Assembly: GCA_031275525.1 (NCBI GenBank)
Contig: JAISOP010000194.1
Coordinates: 1 to 20,783, forward strand
Length of the DNA: 20,783 bases
Direction of reading: 5' to 3'
DNA from: Tannerella sp.
Lineage (GTDB): Bacteria; Bacteroidota; Bacteroidia; Bacteroidales; Tannerellaceae
Shown: one piece after another, positions 7,219 through 15,681 of the stretch
Position numbering within the stretch: the first letter of the stretch is position 1
Layout: each line of letters begins with the position of its first letter
Translations under genes and position numbers: made by a program
Notes under the pieces: model-generated
The model's input: only the letters and a program-made list of their open reading frames with translations
Databases searched by the model: none
What the model was told of the DNA's origin: nothing

Positions 7219-8139
7219 ATGATGAACGGAAAAAGAAAAGGAACAGGGATCGCCCTGTTACTGATGCTTGTCTGCGCTTTTGCGGCGCAGGGGCAGCGAA
7301 CGACCGGCATGCGTTTCAACGAAGTGCTGACCGTGAACGAGCATAATTTTGTGGACGACTACGGCATGCGCAACGGATGGATCGAACTGTTCAACACGTC
7401 GTGGGGCACGGTCAATATCGGCGGCTGCTTTCTGACGAACGACCGGAACAATCCGCGGAAATACATGATTCCCAAGGGCGACGTGCTGACCAAAATTCCA
7501 CCGCGCCAGCACGTGCTTTTCTGGGCCGACGGGATGGCCGCGCGGGGGACGTTTCACGTGAACTTCAAGCTGGACCCGTCGGGGGAAAATTACCTGGCCT
7601 TCTACGATTCCGACGGCAAGACGCTGATTGACGACCTCACCGTCCCCGCCGGCCAGCGTGCGGACGTCAGCTACGGCCTGACGGTCGACGGCTTCGGCCG
7701 CTGGGAAAGCCTCGCCAAGGTGACACCGAGCAGTAACAACAAAATCCTGGACACGAACGAGAAAATCGAAAACTTCCGGCAAAACGACGCCTGGGGCGTG
7801 GGCATGACCGTCACGGCCATGGCCGTTGTCTTCATCGGGCTGATGCTGCTCTTTTTCTCCTTCAAGTACATCGGGCTGACGGCCATCAGGGCCAGCCGGC
7901 GCCGTTCGATGAAGGCCAGAGCCAGCGAAAGCAGCGAAGCGAAACACCGGGAACCGGAATCGGGCGAAGTATTCGCCGCCATTGCCGCGGCGCTCTACGA
8001 AGTGACGGAGGAAGACGTCCACGACCTGGAAAATACGGTACTGACCATCCGCCGGGTGGCACGGCACTATTCGCCGTGGAGTTCGAAAATCTACGGCCTG
8101 AGAGAACCCCTCGGAAAATCAGCGTATCAAACTAAATAA
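7219..8139 (+). CDS. oadG: OadG-like decarboxylase subunit with N-terminal lamin-tail domain
   Basis: This is the small membrane-anchoring subunit of the Na+-translocating decarboxylase complex, fused to an extra extracytoplasmic domain. Residues 1-26 form a signal peptide (or N-terminal anchor). Residues of about 30-175 match the lamin-tail (LTD) pattern: RFNEVLTVN, NGWIELFN, GGCFLTND, a 'FWADG' strand, FKLDPSGENYLAFYDSDG and DVSYGLTVDG. One transmembrane helix follows at about 193-217 (WGVGMTVTAMAVVFIGLML), which is the OadG signature. The cytoplasmic tail ends in AIAAALYEV ... IYGLREP, as in OadG proteins. At 306 residues it is about three times longer than classical OadG (about 80-100). 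It is tightly spaced in the operon: 9 bases from mmdA and 8 bases to the biotin carrier. The start could be Met1 or Met2. The subunit role is inferred from the TM/tail and context. Confidence 0.85.
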   Translation: MMNGKRKGTGIALLLMLVCAFAAQGQRTTGMRFNEVLTVNEHNFVDDYGMRNGWIELFNTSWGTVNIGGCFLTNDRNNPRKYMIPKGDVLTKIPPRQHVLFWADGMAARGTFHVNFKLDPSGENYLAFYDSDGKTLIDDLTVPAGQRADVSYGLTVDGFGRWESLAKVTPSSNNKILDTNEKIENFRQNDAWGVGMTVTAMAVVFIGLMLLFFSFKYIGLTAIRASRRRSMKARASESSEAKHREPESGEVFAAIAAALYEVTEEDVHDLENTVLTIRRVARHYSPWSSKIYGLREPLGKSAYQTK

Positions 8140-8147
8140 ATCATCAA

Positions 8148-8579
8148 ATGAAACAGTTCAAGTATACAATCAACGGAAGTATCTACAATATTACGGTACA
8201 CAAAATAGAAGATACCGTCGCCGAAGTGGAGGTCAACGGCACGCCCTACAGAGTGCTGATGGACAGGCCGGCCAAGAAACAGGTGGTCACGATTAAGCGC
8301 CCTGCGCAGGCGCCGACGACGTCGGCCGGCACGCCGGTCGTATCGCGTCCGGCCGGCGGCGGGGCGAAGGGCGCCGTCAAATCGCCCCTGCCCGGCGTCA
8401 TCCTGAGCATCGACTGCAAGGTCGGAGACGAAGTGAAGAAGGGACAGAAACTGCTCGTCCTCGAAGCCATGAAGATGGAAAATACCATCGCCTCCGAATA
8501 CACCGGCAAGGTCACGGAAATCAAGGTTGAAAAAGGCGAATCCGTCCTCGAAGGCGCCATACTGGTAGTCATCAACTAA
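8148..8579 (+). CDS. mmdC: Biotin carboxyl carrier subunit of the decarboxylase
   Basis: This small carrier holds the biotin that shuttles CO2 from the MmdA active site to the membrane beta subunit. The 143 residues comprise an N-terminal domain (about 1-45), a linker rich in Pro/Ala/Thr/Gly (about 50-78) and a C-terminal biotinyl domain (about 78-143). The biotinylation motif EAMKMEN places biotin on Lys109, about 34 residues from the C-terminus, the normal distance. The flanking PLPGVI and GDEVKKGQ motifs are typical of the biotinyl fold. It lies 8 bases after the OadG-like gene and 12 bases before mmdB, so it is co-transcribed and probably translationally coupled. Assignment to the decarboxylase rather than to another carboxylase rests on operon position. 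Confidence 0.93.
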   Translation: MKQFKYTINGSIYNITVHKIEDTVAEVEVNGTPYRVLMDRPAKKQVVTIKRPAQAPTTSAGTPVVSRPAGGGAKGAVKSPLPGVILSIDCKVGDEVKKGQKLLVLEAMKMENTIASEYTGKVTEIKVEKGESVLEGAILVVIN

Positions 8580-8591
8580 CGCAGCGGAACC

Positions 8592-9755
8592 ATGCAAGAA
8601 AGTTTCTTATCGTTTCTCGCCGAGAACCTCCGGCTGTTCTTCTCCTACACGGGATTCTACAACGCCACGCCGGGACATTTCGCGATGATCTTCTTCGGAC
8701 TACTTTTCATCTTCCTGGCCATCCGCTACGAATTTGAACCGATGCTGCTCATACCCATCGGCTTCGGCATCCTGATCGGCAACATCCCCTTCAAGGACGC
8801 CGGGCTGCAACTGGGTATCTACGAAGAGGGTTCCGTATTCAACATCCTCTACCAGGGCGTCACCTCGGGCTGGTATCCGCCGCTCATCTTTCTGGGCATC
8901 GGCGCCATGACCGACTTTTCGGCGCTCATCTCCAACCCGAAGCTGATGCTGATCGGCGCCTCGGCGCAGTTCGGCATCTTCGGCGCCTACATCATCGCCC
9001 TGCAGCTGGGAGGCTTCGAACCGAACCAGGCCGGCGCCATCGGCATCATCGGCGGCGCCGACGGCCCGACGGCCATCTTCCTTTCCTCCAAACTGGCCCC
9101 GAACCTGATGGGAGCCATCGCCGTATCGGCCTACTCCTACATGGCGCTGGTACCCATCATCCAGCCGCCTTTCATGCGGCTGCTGACAACCCCCAAAGAG
9201 CGGCTGATACGGATGAAATCGCCCCGCGCCGTATCGTCTACCGAGAAAATCATCTTCCCCATCGTCGGTCTGCTGCTGACCTGTTTCCTGGTACCGTCGG
9301 GACTGCCGCTGCTGGGGATGCTCTTCTTCGGCAACCTGATCAAGGAAAGCGGCGTGACGCGCCGCCTGGCCGAGACCGCCCGCGGGCCGCTGATCGACAC
9401 CATTACCATCCTGCTGGGGATCACGGTTGGCGCCTCCACGCAGGCAACCCAGTTTCTTACACTGAGTTCGATTAAAATATTCTGTCTCGGCGCCCTGTCG
9501 TTCGTGATAGCCACGTGCGCCGGCGTCCTGTTCGTGAAGTTCTTCAACCTCTTCCTGCGGGAAGGCAACAAAATCAACCCGCTCATCGGAAACGCCGGCG
9601 TATCGGCCGTACCGGACTCCGCGCGTATCTCGCAGGTTGTGGGGATGGAATACGACTCGACCAACTACCTGCTGATGCACGCCATGGGGCCGAACGTGGC
9701 CGGCGTCATCGGTTCAGCCGTGGCCGCCGGCATCCTGCTGGGATTCCTGGGATAG
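8592..9755 (+). CDS. mmdB: Na+-translocating decarboxylase beta subunit
   Basis: This integral membrane subunit decarboxylates carboxybiotin and couples that step to Na+ export. The 387 residues form about nine hydrophobic segments. Two family signatures are present: GIIGGADGPTAIFLSS, with Asp157 corresponding to the essential Asp of OadB, and GNAGVSAVPDSARISQ (Gly333 onward), with conserved Asn, Ser and Arg residues implicated in Na+/H+ passage. The length is nearer to MmdB of methylmalonyl-CoA decarboxylase than to the longer Klebsiella OadB. It is the last gene of the operon and is followed 21 bases later by a strong terminator. The neighbouring epimerase favours methylmalonyl-CoA over oxaloacetate as substrate; the beta subunit itself cannot decide this. 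Confidence 0.94.
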   Translation: MQESFLSFLAENLRLFFSYTGFYNATPGHFAMIFFGLLFIFLAIRYEFEPMLLIPIGFGILIGNIPFKDAGLQLGIYEEGSVFNILYQGVTSGWYPPLIFLGIGAMTDFSALISNPKLMLIGASAQFGIFGAYIIALQLGGFEPNQAGAIGIIGGADGPTAIFLSSKLAPNLMGAIAVSAYSYMALVPIIQPPFMRLLTTPKERLIRMKSPRAVSSTEKIIFPIVGLLLTCFLVPSGLPLLGMLFFGNLIKESGVTRRLAETARGPLIDTITILLGITVGASTQATQFLTLSSIKIFCLGALSFVIATCAGVLFVKFFNLFLREGNKINPLIGNAGVSAVPDSARISQVVGMEYDSTNYLLMHAMGPNVAGVIGSAVAAGILLGFLG

Positions 9756-9776
9756 GATTCAAAGATTCAAGGATTG

Positions 9777-9816
9777 AAAGAGGGAGATGTCCGGTACATC
9801 TTCCTCTTTTTTATTT
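9777..9816 (+). terminator. Rho-independent terminator of the mmd operon
   Basis: A 14-base arm at 9777-9790 (AAAGAGGGAGATGT) pairs with 9796-9809 (ACATCTTCCTCTTT), with one G-T wobble and a 5-base loop. A T-rich tail (TTTTATTT) follows. It lies 21 bases after the mmdB stop. Confidence 0.88.
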
Positions 9817-9856
9817 CCCGACAGCGCCTAAGCGTAAACACCAGGGCAAACACCTT

Positions 9857-9907
9857 CCAAGGCCGCCTTCCCTCGCCGGCGTAGAATGTTATGAATCCTT
9901 GAATCCT
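9857..9907 (+). repeat. 51-bp dispersed repeat, copy A
   Basis: It contains CTCGCCGGCGTAGAATG and TTGAATCCT. It matches 15682-15732 in the same orientation with three differences in 51 bases by my alignment. CGCCGGCG inside it is a palindrome. Confidence 0.7.
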
Positions 9908-10011
9908 GGAATTATTGAATTAGGAATGCTTTGTATGAAAACCTTTTTCTATTCTCCTTGCGGGGAGGGGCCGGGAGTGTCCCTTACGCAGCGTGTCGAG
10001 AAGGGCCATCT

Positions 10012-10079
10012 GAGGGTGTGTCCAAAGCCCACCTGCCGTTTGCTTTAGCTGACGGCAGGTGGGCTTTGGACACACCCTC
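10012..10079. repeat. Perfect 28-bp inverted repeat with 12-base loop
   Basis: Arm 10012-10039 (GAGGGTGTG ... CACCTGCCGT) is exactly complementary to arm 10052-10079 (ACGGCAGGTG ... CACACCCTC). The loop is TTGCTTTAGCTG. The GC-rich stem could form a very stable hairpin from either strand. No T-run follows, so it is not a classical terminator. Confidence 0.9.
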
Positions 10080-10145
10080 CCGGGGAGGGGTCTTAGAAGT
10101 TCCCGCAGGGTTACGAGGTTTTTTCGTTGTATTTGAGGTTGGAGG

Positions 10146-10331
10146 ATGGAATTCCGCGGAATTTTTCGTCACGGAGTCTCCGGGAAAGAAAATTCCGTGG
10201 AATTTTTCGTCACAGAGTCTCCGGGAAAGAAAATTCCGTGGAATTTTTCGTCACGGAGTCTCCAGGAAAGAAAATTCCGTGGAATTTTTCGTCCCGGAGA
10301 CTCCAGGGAGAAAAATTCCGCGGAATTCCAT
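10146..10331. repeat. 41-bp tandem array with mirror-image ends
   Basis: Units start at 10151, 10192, 10233 and 10274, with a partial fifth at 10315, exactly 41 bases apart. Each carries an ATTCCGYGGAAT palindrome, a T5 run and a GGAGWCTCC palindrome. The two outer ATTCCG copies have a GC centre (a perfect palindrome); the three inner ones have GT. The first 22 bases (10146-10167) are the exact reverse complement of the last 22 (10310-10331), so the whole array is quasi-palindromic. It lies 17 bases beyond the stop of the DUF5107 gene. Confidence 0.9.
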
Positions 10332-10348
10332 GATTTAGTCTTCCTTTT

Positions 10349-13249
10349 TCATCTGCATATCAGCAGAGCCTCTTTTGCGATTTCGTCGGAAGACGAAAGT
10401 TGGGTTGCGACGAAGCGCGGCAGTTTGCCTCCGTTCAGTTTAGCGAGGCAGTAGTCGGCGATGAAGTTTTCGACGCTCAGGTCCATGTTTTCGTCGTAGG
10501 GTTTGCCGACGCCCAGATGTTCGGGCCAAAGCTTCGACTGTTCGACGTCCGACAGCGCATCCCTGTATTTTCCTGCCTGCACGTTTTCAAGGGCGCAGCA
10601 AAGCCAGGCCTTCCGATAGACCCTGCGTCCTTCGTAAGCGCCTTCGTTGGGCAATACATTCAGCGTGTTAAGGTAAATGGCACATTCGCGATATTTCTTT
10701 TGCTCAAGCATGGCTACGGCATATTTGAGACCGATCAGGTCGTTGCCGGGAAATGCGGCGGCGTATTCCCTGGTCTTTTCGTACATGGCATCATACTGTT
10801 TCGTTTCCTGATAATAACGAATCAAAGCCAGTCCCGTTCGCCACGATTTTTCCAACCCTTCGGCGTGAAGCAAATCGGCCAGCCGTTCCTCTGCTTTGCG
10901 GAACTGCGCACGCGCCTGGTAGAATACCGCATCGTCGGGCGTATGACCACACTGTTCCCAGAGCGTCGAGGCTTTTTCCTCCTCGCCCAGGAAATTGTAC
11001 AACACCGCCAGGTAATACTTGTTCACCCACTTGCCGGACTGTGCGACCGCCCACTCGAGCGCCGGAACCGTCTCGGTACGGAACGGGAAAACCATCCTCA
11101 CGGGCAACGCTTCCGCTTTATGCAACAGGGAATCACTGCGGCTGTCGCCCTGCTGCCACAGCAGGTATGCGCTACGGTAGAGGGCTATCGGATAATCCGT
11201 CGCCAGGGCATACAACTCCAGCGCTTCGTCGATGCAGTTCAGGCTTTCGTACCATCCTGCCATCTCCATGAATGTCTCGTGAGGCAGTTCGCAGCGGATG
11301 TATTGCAAAAACGCTGTCCGGTCGTTCTCCGCGCCCGTGAGCAGGTATTTTTCAAAACGCGCGTAATGATTCAGCGGTTCGTCGCGTTCGATGAGGGCGA
11401 TGAGTGGAAGGGCGTCGGCGGACTTGCCGGACTTGCGGAGGGCTACTGCCTGCAACTGCCGGACCTCGCCGGCGTTGGTTCCGGAGGCAATGCCCTGTCC
11501 GGCGTATTGAAGCGCCTGCGTCCACTGCCCCTTCCTGCCCGATTCCTTGGCCAGACAGGTGTAGGCCACCGGACGCAAAGCCGGTGACAGGGCGGCCACC
11601 TTAAAGCCGTCCATCGCGTCGATACTCTTTCCGAGCCTGCTATTGACCAGTCCGTACAGGAAGTTGCCGTCGGGGTCGTAGGCATCGACCGACAGGATGG
11701 TGCGCGCGCAGGCCTCGGCCTCGGCCAACCGTCCCCGCCAGCAGTAGATAAAGCCGAGGTCACGGAGCGCGTGCAGGGCGTAGGGTTCGACGGCCAGGGA
11801 CTGTTTCAACAGGTCGATCGCGTCGTCGTAACGGTTTTCGTTCAAGGCTAATTCTCCTTGCAGGTAAAGACCGTACGCAGACCGGTAATCCATATCGGCG
11901 GGCGATGTGACCGGACGGGCAAGATAGTTGTCGGCAGGATTTTCGGAATAAACCAGCCGTTCGTCTCCCAGCACGATTTTCAGCGGGACATCGGCGGGAT
12001 CCGGGACGATGGTTTTCTGCCATGTCTGCAAAACATCAAGCGACAGCCGTTCGCTGAAAATTTTGTTTCCGCCGGCATACACCGTCAATTCGTCATGGAT
12101 GCGTTGCACGGGCGAAAAACTGAGCGTCACCTTTTCGCCCGTCCTGACCACATTGAGCGCACCCCAATCGTTCGCTTTCACGATGCCGCCGGTTTCCTTC
12201 ACCGGATACCAGTATTCTTTCCATGTGTCGGTGGCGCAGGGAGCAAAGGCGTATTGCTTGAAAGGCGTGAATCCGCTTCCCGCCGCCGCCTGATTATAGA
12301 GGCGTCCCGACTGGAGTTCGACATATTGCCCGTCGGTATCGGTCAACAGGTTTTCCCAAATCATTCCCGAACGCGACAGCCCCCAGAGGAAGATTTTCCT
12401 GCCGAGTTTGTCGTTGAACGCCGAATAATGTACCGACCCGAAGCGTTCGTTTTCGTAATAGGCGCCATAGAAATCGTTGTAATTTCCCAGGACGTGCATG
12501 GATTTGTCTCCCCCGAAAGCATGTGCTGCATATCTCGACAGATCCCGTCCCTGTTCGTCGCGCGGGAAAGCGTGCACGTCTCCGCCATGACCGATGTAAT
12601 ACGGTCCGGGAAAAACAAAAACCAAATCATCGGCAGCATGATATCCGGCATTCATCCAATGATAGTATGGACGCGGGAAAGGCGTGAGGTTGCGCCAGGT
12701 GGTCGAGGTGGTAAAAAACGCCTTATCGGGTTGGAGATTGATTTCGACCTGCCACCAGGTTCGCGCAATCAGGTCGAAGGCCGAGACAAAGCAACTGGCG
12801 CTGCCGTCGTCGTTTTGGCGGGTGAAATAATCGACCGGCGCTGCGGTGGTAGGCGCATGTCCGATGATGCCGAAATTCAGTTCGATGCCGCCCGAAGTCC
12901 AAGGCCCCCGCATAGCGATGTTGCGGAATTTGACCGAATGGTTGAAATAGATAAACTCTTTTCCCGTACTTTTTTCCACCGCTCCCCAGATCTTCCCGCC
13001 GATAGCCGGAATGACCGTCACACGGAGGTAATCGTTTTCCAGTACAACGCTTTCCCACGATTGCGGTTGCCCCTGGTGCGCATATCCGTCGTACTTGAAA
13101 TAGGGATAAAAGGAGCTTTCCGGATGTGGCGTGACGTCGGGGTCGTCGTATGGATACGTGGTCAGTTCGAGGGTTTCCTCGCTGACGGTTGCCTTTTGCC
13201 CGCAGGAGGCAAGCAACAATGCAATGATAAGGATTGAAATGTGTCTCAT
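10349..13249 (-). CDS. DUF5107 lipoprotein with tetratricopeptide repeats
   Basis: This is a 966-residue predicted lipoprotein. The signal peptide ends in lipobox LASC with Cys16, so it is probably anchored in the outer or inner membrane. Residues of about 30-350 form a beta-sandwich-like domain with NDYLRVTVIPAIGGKIWGA, TSGGIELNFGIIGHAPTT and YYHWMNAGYH, features of DUF5107, which resembles the galactose-mutarotase fold. Residues of about 455-930 are helical TPR-like repeats (for example ALHALRDLGFIYCWRGRLAEAEA). Enzyme activity is unproven. The fold suggests binding or processing of a sugar, with TPRs for protein contacts. It lies 47 bases downstream of the GH36 gene on the same strand and is probably co-transcribed. 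The start ATG at 13249 is supported by the signal peptide. Confidence 0.88.
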   Translation of the reverse strand: MRHISILIIALLLASCGQKATVSEETLELTTYPYDDPDVTPHPESSFYPYFKYDGYAHQGQPQSWESVVLENDYLRVTVIPAIGGKIWGAVEKSTGKEFIYFNHSVKFRNIAMRGPWTSGGIELNFGIIGHAPTTAAPVDYFTRQNDDGSASCFVSAFDLIARTWWQVEINLQPDKAFFTTSTTWRNLTPFPRPYYHWMNAGYHAADDLVFVFPGPYYIGHGGDVHAFPRDEQGRDLSRYAAHAFGGDKSMHVLGNYNDFYGAYYENERFGSVHYSAFNDKLGRKIFLWGLSRSGMIWENLLTDTDGQYVELQSGRLYNQAAAGSGFTPFKQYAFAPCATDTWKEYWYPVKETGGIVKANDWGALNVVRTGEKVTLSFSPVQRIHDELTVYAGGNKIFSERLSLDVLQTWQKTIVPDPADVPLKIVLGDERLVYSENPADNYLARPVTSPADMDYRSAYGLYLQGELALNENRYDDAIDLLKQSLAVEPYALHALRDLGFIYCWRGRLAEAEACARTILSVDAYDPDGNFLYGLVNSRLGKSIDAMDGFKVAALSPALRPVAYTCLAKESGRKGQWTQALQYAGQGIASGTNAGEVRQLQAVALRKSGKSADALPLIALIERDEPLNHYARFEKYLLTGAENDRTAFLQYIRCELPHETFMEMAGWYESLNCIDEALELYALATDYPIALYRSAYLLWQQGDSRSDSLLHKAEALPVRMVFPFRTETVPALEWAVAQSGKWVNKYYLAVLYNFLGEEEKASTLWEQCGHTPDDAVFYQARAQFRKAEERLADLLHAEGLEKSWRTGLALIRYYQETKQYDAMYEKTREYAAAFPGNDLIGLKYAVAMLEQKKYRECAIYLNTLNVLPNEGAYEGRRVYRKAWLCCALENVQAGKYRDALSDVEQSKLWPEHLGVGKPYDENMDLSVENFIADYCLAKLNGGKLPRFVATQLSSSDEIAKEALLICR

Positions 13250-13296
13250 AACGTTTTTAATGAATGATTTGTTCTTGTCTTGTGTATAATCGTTGT

Positions 13297-15459
13297 TTAT
13301 TTTATTTGCCGGTAATATACGAGGCGGCTTTCACGGGGAGAACTCGTTTTCAGGGTGTAGCCGTGTTTGCGTATTTCGTTGCCGGGGAGCGTTACTTTTT
13401 CACCGGTGTCTGCGTCCTCAAATTCGTAAGTTGCCTCGGGCCGGAGGGTGGTCAGGTCGAAGGTCATCGACACCACATCCGATTTCGGGCGCCGGAAGGC
13501 AACAATGATCCCCGATGCTTGTTCGGGAAGATAAAAATGATACGCCAGCCAGCTTTCCGGGGAGTAATTGCCGTTAGTCAACGGGTAAAAATCACCGTAG
13601 AAAAACGGTTTTGCCCGTTGCGCTTCCCGGATGCGGACACGCCACCAGTCCCATTCTTCATCGGTTCTTTCGGCAATGGGACGAACGCCGAGGTCGTCAA
13701 GATTGGCCACCACGCCGGATGAGAGCGCCGAACGGAATTGATACGTGTCCGGCTGTCCCACAAACGGGCTGATCGAATGGGCCGGGAGCCAGTGTGCTAT
13801 TCCGAACGTATGAGCCTGGGTAGCTTCCGTCAGCAGGAAGGGAAAGCAATTGTAATCGGTACGCCAAAGCGGCATACTTCGTTTCATGGTTTCCAGTTCG
13901 ATACGGCGTCCGCCGCTGGCGCAGTTGTCAATCACCAACTCCGGATGGCGCCGGCGCAATTCATCCCAATAAGCATAAACACCTTCGACAAAACGCATTT
14001 CCCTCATCCCGGCACGATCCGGCGCTTCCTGATGGGTCCAGTAAGGAAAGGGGTCAAAGTTGAAATCTTCCCGGTAGCAGTTAACACCGTTTTCCGTAAT
14101 CAACCCCGAAATTGTTTCGGTAATATACTTTTTCGCTTCCGGTTTACCCAGGTCAAGCAAGAGGTTACCTGCTCCGGTATCAATAAACCATTCGGGATGC
14201 ACGGTAGCGGTATCGGTTCCGCGAGAGGCTCGAATCGGCTCAAACCAAAGGAGGAATTTCATGTTTGCCTCCTGAATCGCTTCACTGACCGGTTTAAGCG
14301 TTTCGGGATGCCGGTGCTTATTGACAATCCAGTCGCCGACCGTTCCCCAGTCGCCATTGAAAACATTCGGACAGTCCGTCTCGCTTTTTCCGTACCAGCC
14401 GGCGTCTATCCAATAATAATCGTACGGCAATTGCTTTTCGACAATCGTTTGGATAAATTCCAGATGGGTTTGATTCGACCATCCTCCCCATGTCCCGCAA
14501 CAAACCGGCATTGGAAGCGGCTTACCATCTTTTTGCGGATGAAAATGAGTCAGGACGAACCGGCGAAACAGGTTTTGGCCATGCAAGGATTCGCCCGACC
14601 AGTAAACCACCAGCATCAACGGCGAACGAATGGATTCACCGGGCAGCAGTTTGGTGTTCAGGTGTTCCATACCGGCGGAAAGCGGGCAGGTTCCCTGACC
14701 GTCGTGACCGATTTCCGCAAACCATAAACCGTTCCAGCCGATACCGACGATTAAACCGTCGGCGCCCGTTTGCAGATTGAAAAACGGCAGCCAGGTAGCC
14801 GACGGACGGGTATCGGAATCGAACGGGGAATAATTCGAAGCGCGCCGGAAGTCCGAATTAGCCCGGGCATCCATGCGAACCGTTCGGGTATTGGTCCACA
14901 TGGATTTCCGCATTTCTTCGCCGCTATAAACAAAGTCGTCCGTTCGGCCGTCCGAACCCTGCGAACGATACAATACCGGCATGGACTCGTCTGCACCTTT
15001 CCAGTAGGTATCGAGCGCCTTGAAGTCGTGAATCGGGTCGCTGTCGGCGCTGCCTTCGTTTTTCAGGAAAACCGTCCAACTCATCGCGGGAAAGTCACGG
15101 TATTCCGTCAATTGCATCTCGCACGACAGGTTCGTTTCCCCATCCTTCCAGCGAAGCGTATGGATTTTCGTATTGTGTATCCAGTTCCCGCTTTCAATTT
15201 CGGCATTATCCGGTTTGATCCATTCCGTACTGGAACGTTCGCCGCAAAGAAAACTGAACGGAAGGGCCGGCGCATAACGCATGGAGTCCGCTTCGGCGCC
15301 GTTTTTGATCAAAAAACCGAGCCAGCGGTTTATCAACGTCATTTCCTCCGATTTAACCGCCGAAGCATACGGTTCGACCGTATCATCTGCCGCACGAAAC
15401 GGTATGATACAGATAAAATAGACGGCAATGAACACCGCAGAGATTTTACATCTTTTCAT
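13297..15459 (-). CDS. GH36-family alpha-galactosidase, secreted
   Basis: It is predicted to release alpha-linked galactose (or a related sugar) from oligosaccharides in the periplasm or outside the cell. The start chosen at 15459 gives 720 residues beginning MKRCKISAVF, a signal peptide with cleavage near FRA-ADD. An upstream ATG at 15543 would add 28 residues and bury that signal. After an N-terminal beta domain (about 30-310) comes a (beta/alpha)8 barrel: YYWIDAGWYG (348-357), LLWFEP (403-408), CYREDFNFDP (461-470; Asp465 is the likely nucleophile), NCASGGRRIELE (512-523) and LWRTDY (531-536; Asp535 is the likely acid/base). A C-terminal beta domain covers about 640-720. The nucleophile context YREDFN differs from the classical KWDxN, so the exact substrate is uncertain. 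It is followed by the DUF5107 gene and preceded by an AraC-type regulator. Confidence 0.9.
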   Translation of the reverse strand: MKRCKISAVFIAVYFICIIPFRAADDTVEPYASAVKSEEMTLINRWLGFLIKNGAEADSMRYAPALPFSFLCGERSSTEWIKPDNAEIESGNWIHNTKIHTLRWKDGETNLSCEMQLTEYRDFPAMSWTVFLKNEGSADSDPIHDFKALDTYWKGADESMPVLYRSQGSDGRTDDFVYSGEEMRKSMWTNTRTVRMDARANSDFRRASNYSPFDSDTRPSATWLPFFNLQTGADGLIVGIGWNGLWFAEIGHDGQGTCPLSAGMEHLNTKLLPGESIRSPLMLVVYWSGESLHGQNLFRRFVLTHFHPQKDGKPLPMPVCCGTWGGWSNQTHLEFIQTIVEKQLPYDYYWIDAGWYGKSETDCPNVFNGDWGTVGDWIVNKHRHPETLKPVSEAIQEANMKFLLWFEPIRASRGTDTATVHPEWFIDTGAGNLLLDLGKPEAKKYITETISGLITENGVNCYREDFNFDPFPYWTHQEAPDRAGMREMRFVEGVYAYWDELRRRHPELVIDNCASGGRRIELETMKRSMPLWRTDYNCFPFLLTEATQAHTFGIAHWLPAHSISPFVGQPDTYQFRSALSSGVVANLDDLGVRPIAERTDEEWDWWRVRIREAQRAKPFFYGDFYPLTNGNYSPESWLAYHFYLPEQASGIIVAFRRPKSDVVSMTFDLTTLRPEATYEFEDADTGEKVTLPGNEIRKHGYTLKTSSPRESRLVYYRQIK

Positions 15460-15681
15460 AGAGTAACCTTTTTGGGGGTTGTTCATCGTATTTGCATACC
15501 CCATCAACTGCTCGTCCGGCAGTTTTAATTTACTTGACATCATGTTTCAATTGATATTGTTCGTATTTTGATTGATTCCGGTATTAAAAATACCGCTGTA
15601 AAAGTAAGAAGAATTAAAATACAAACGGATCGAATGCCGGGATTTTTTCTCCGGCGACCGGCGTCTTTTGTGATTCGCTTA

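Larger units (their letters stand above)
9817..10348. other. Gene-free repeat region between converging operons
   Basis: No gene is seen. The + strand mmd operon and the minus-strand DUF5107 operon converge here. The stretch holds one copy of a 51-bp dispersed repeat (9857-9907), a degenerate GC element (about 9952-9980), a perfect 28-bp inverted repeat (10012-10079) and a 41-bp tandem array (10146-10331). Short open frames exist, but they run through these repeats and are not supported. Confidence 0.7.

Noticed and set aside
10012..10079. Terminal inverted repeats of an insertion sequence
   Set aside because: Only 12 bases lie between the arms, so there is no room for a transposase or cargo. 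A non-autonomous element remains possible.
10146..10331. CRISPR array
   Set aside because: The 41-base units are contiguous near-copies with no unique spacers, and no cas gene is present.
9931..10338. Protein-coding frames across the hairpin and 41-bp array
   Set aside because: 41 is not a multiple of three, so the frame changes in each unit. The same kind of peptide appears in all frames because the repeats are symmetric.
15460..15543. Upstream ATG of the GH36 gene
   Set aside because: It would place 28 polar residues before a clear signal peptide. The Met at 15459 is preferred, although a longer form cannot be excluded.
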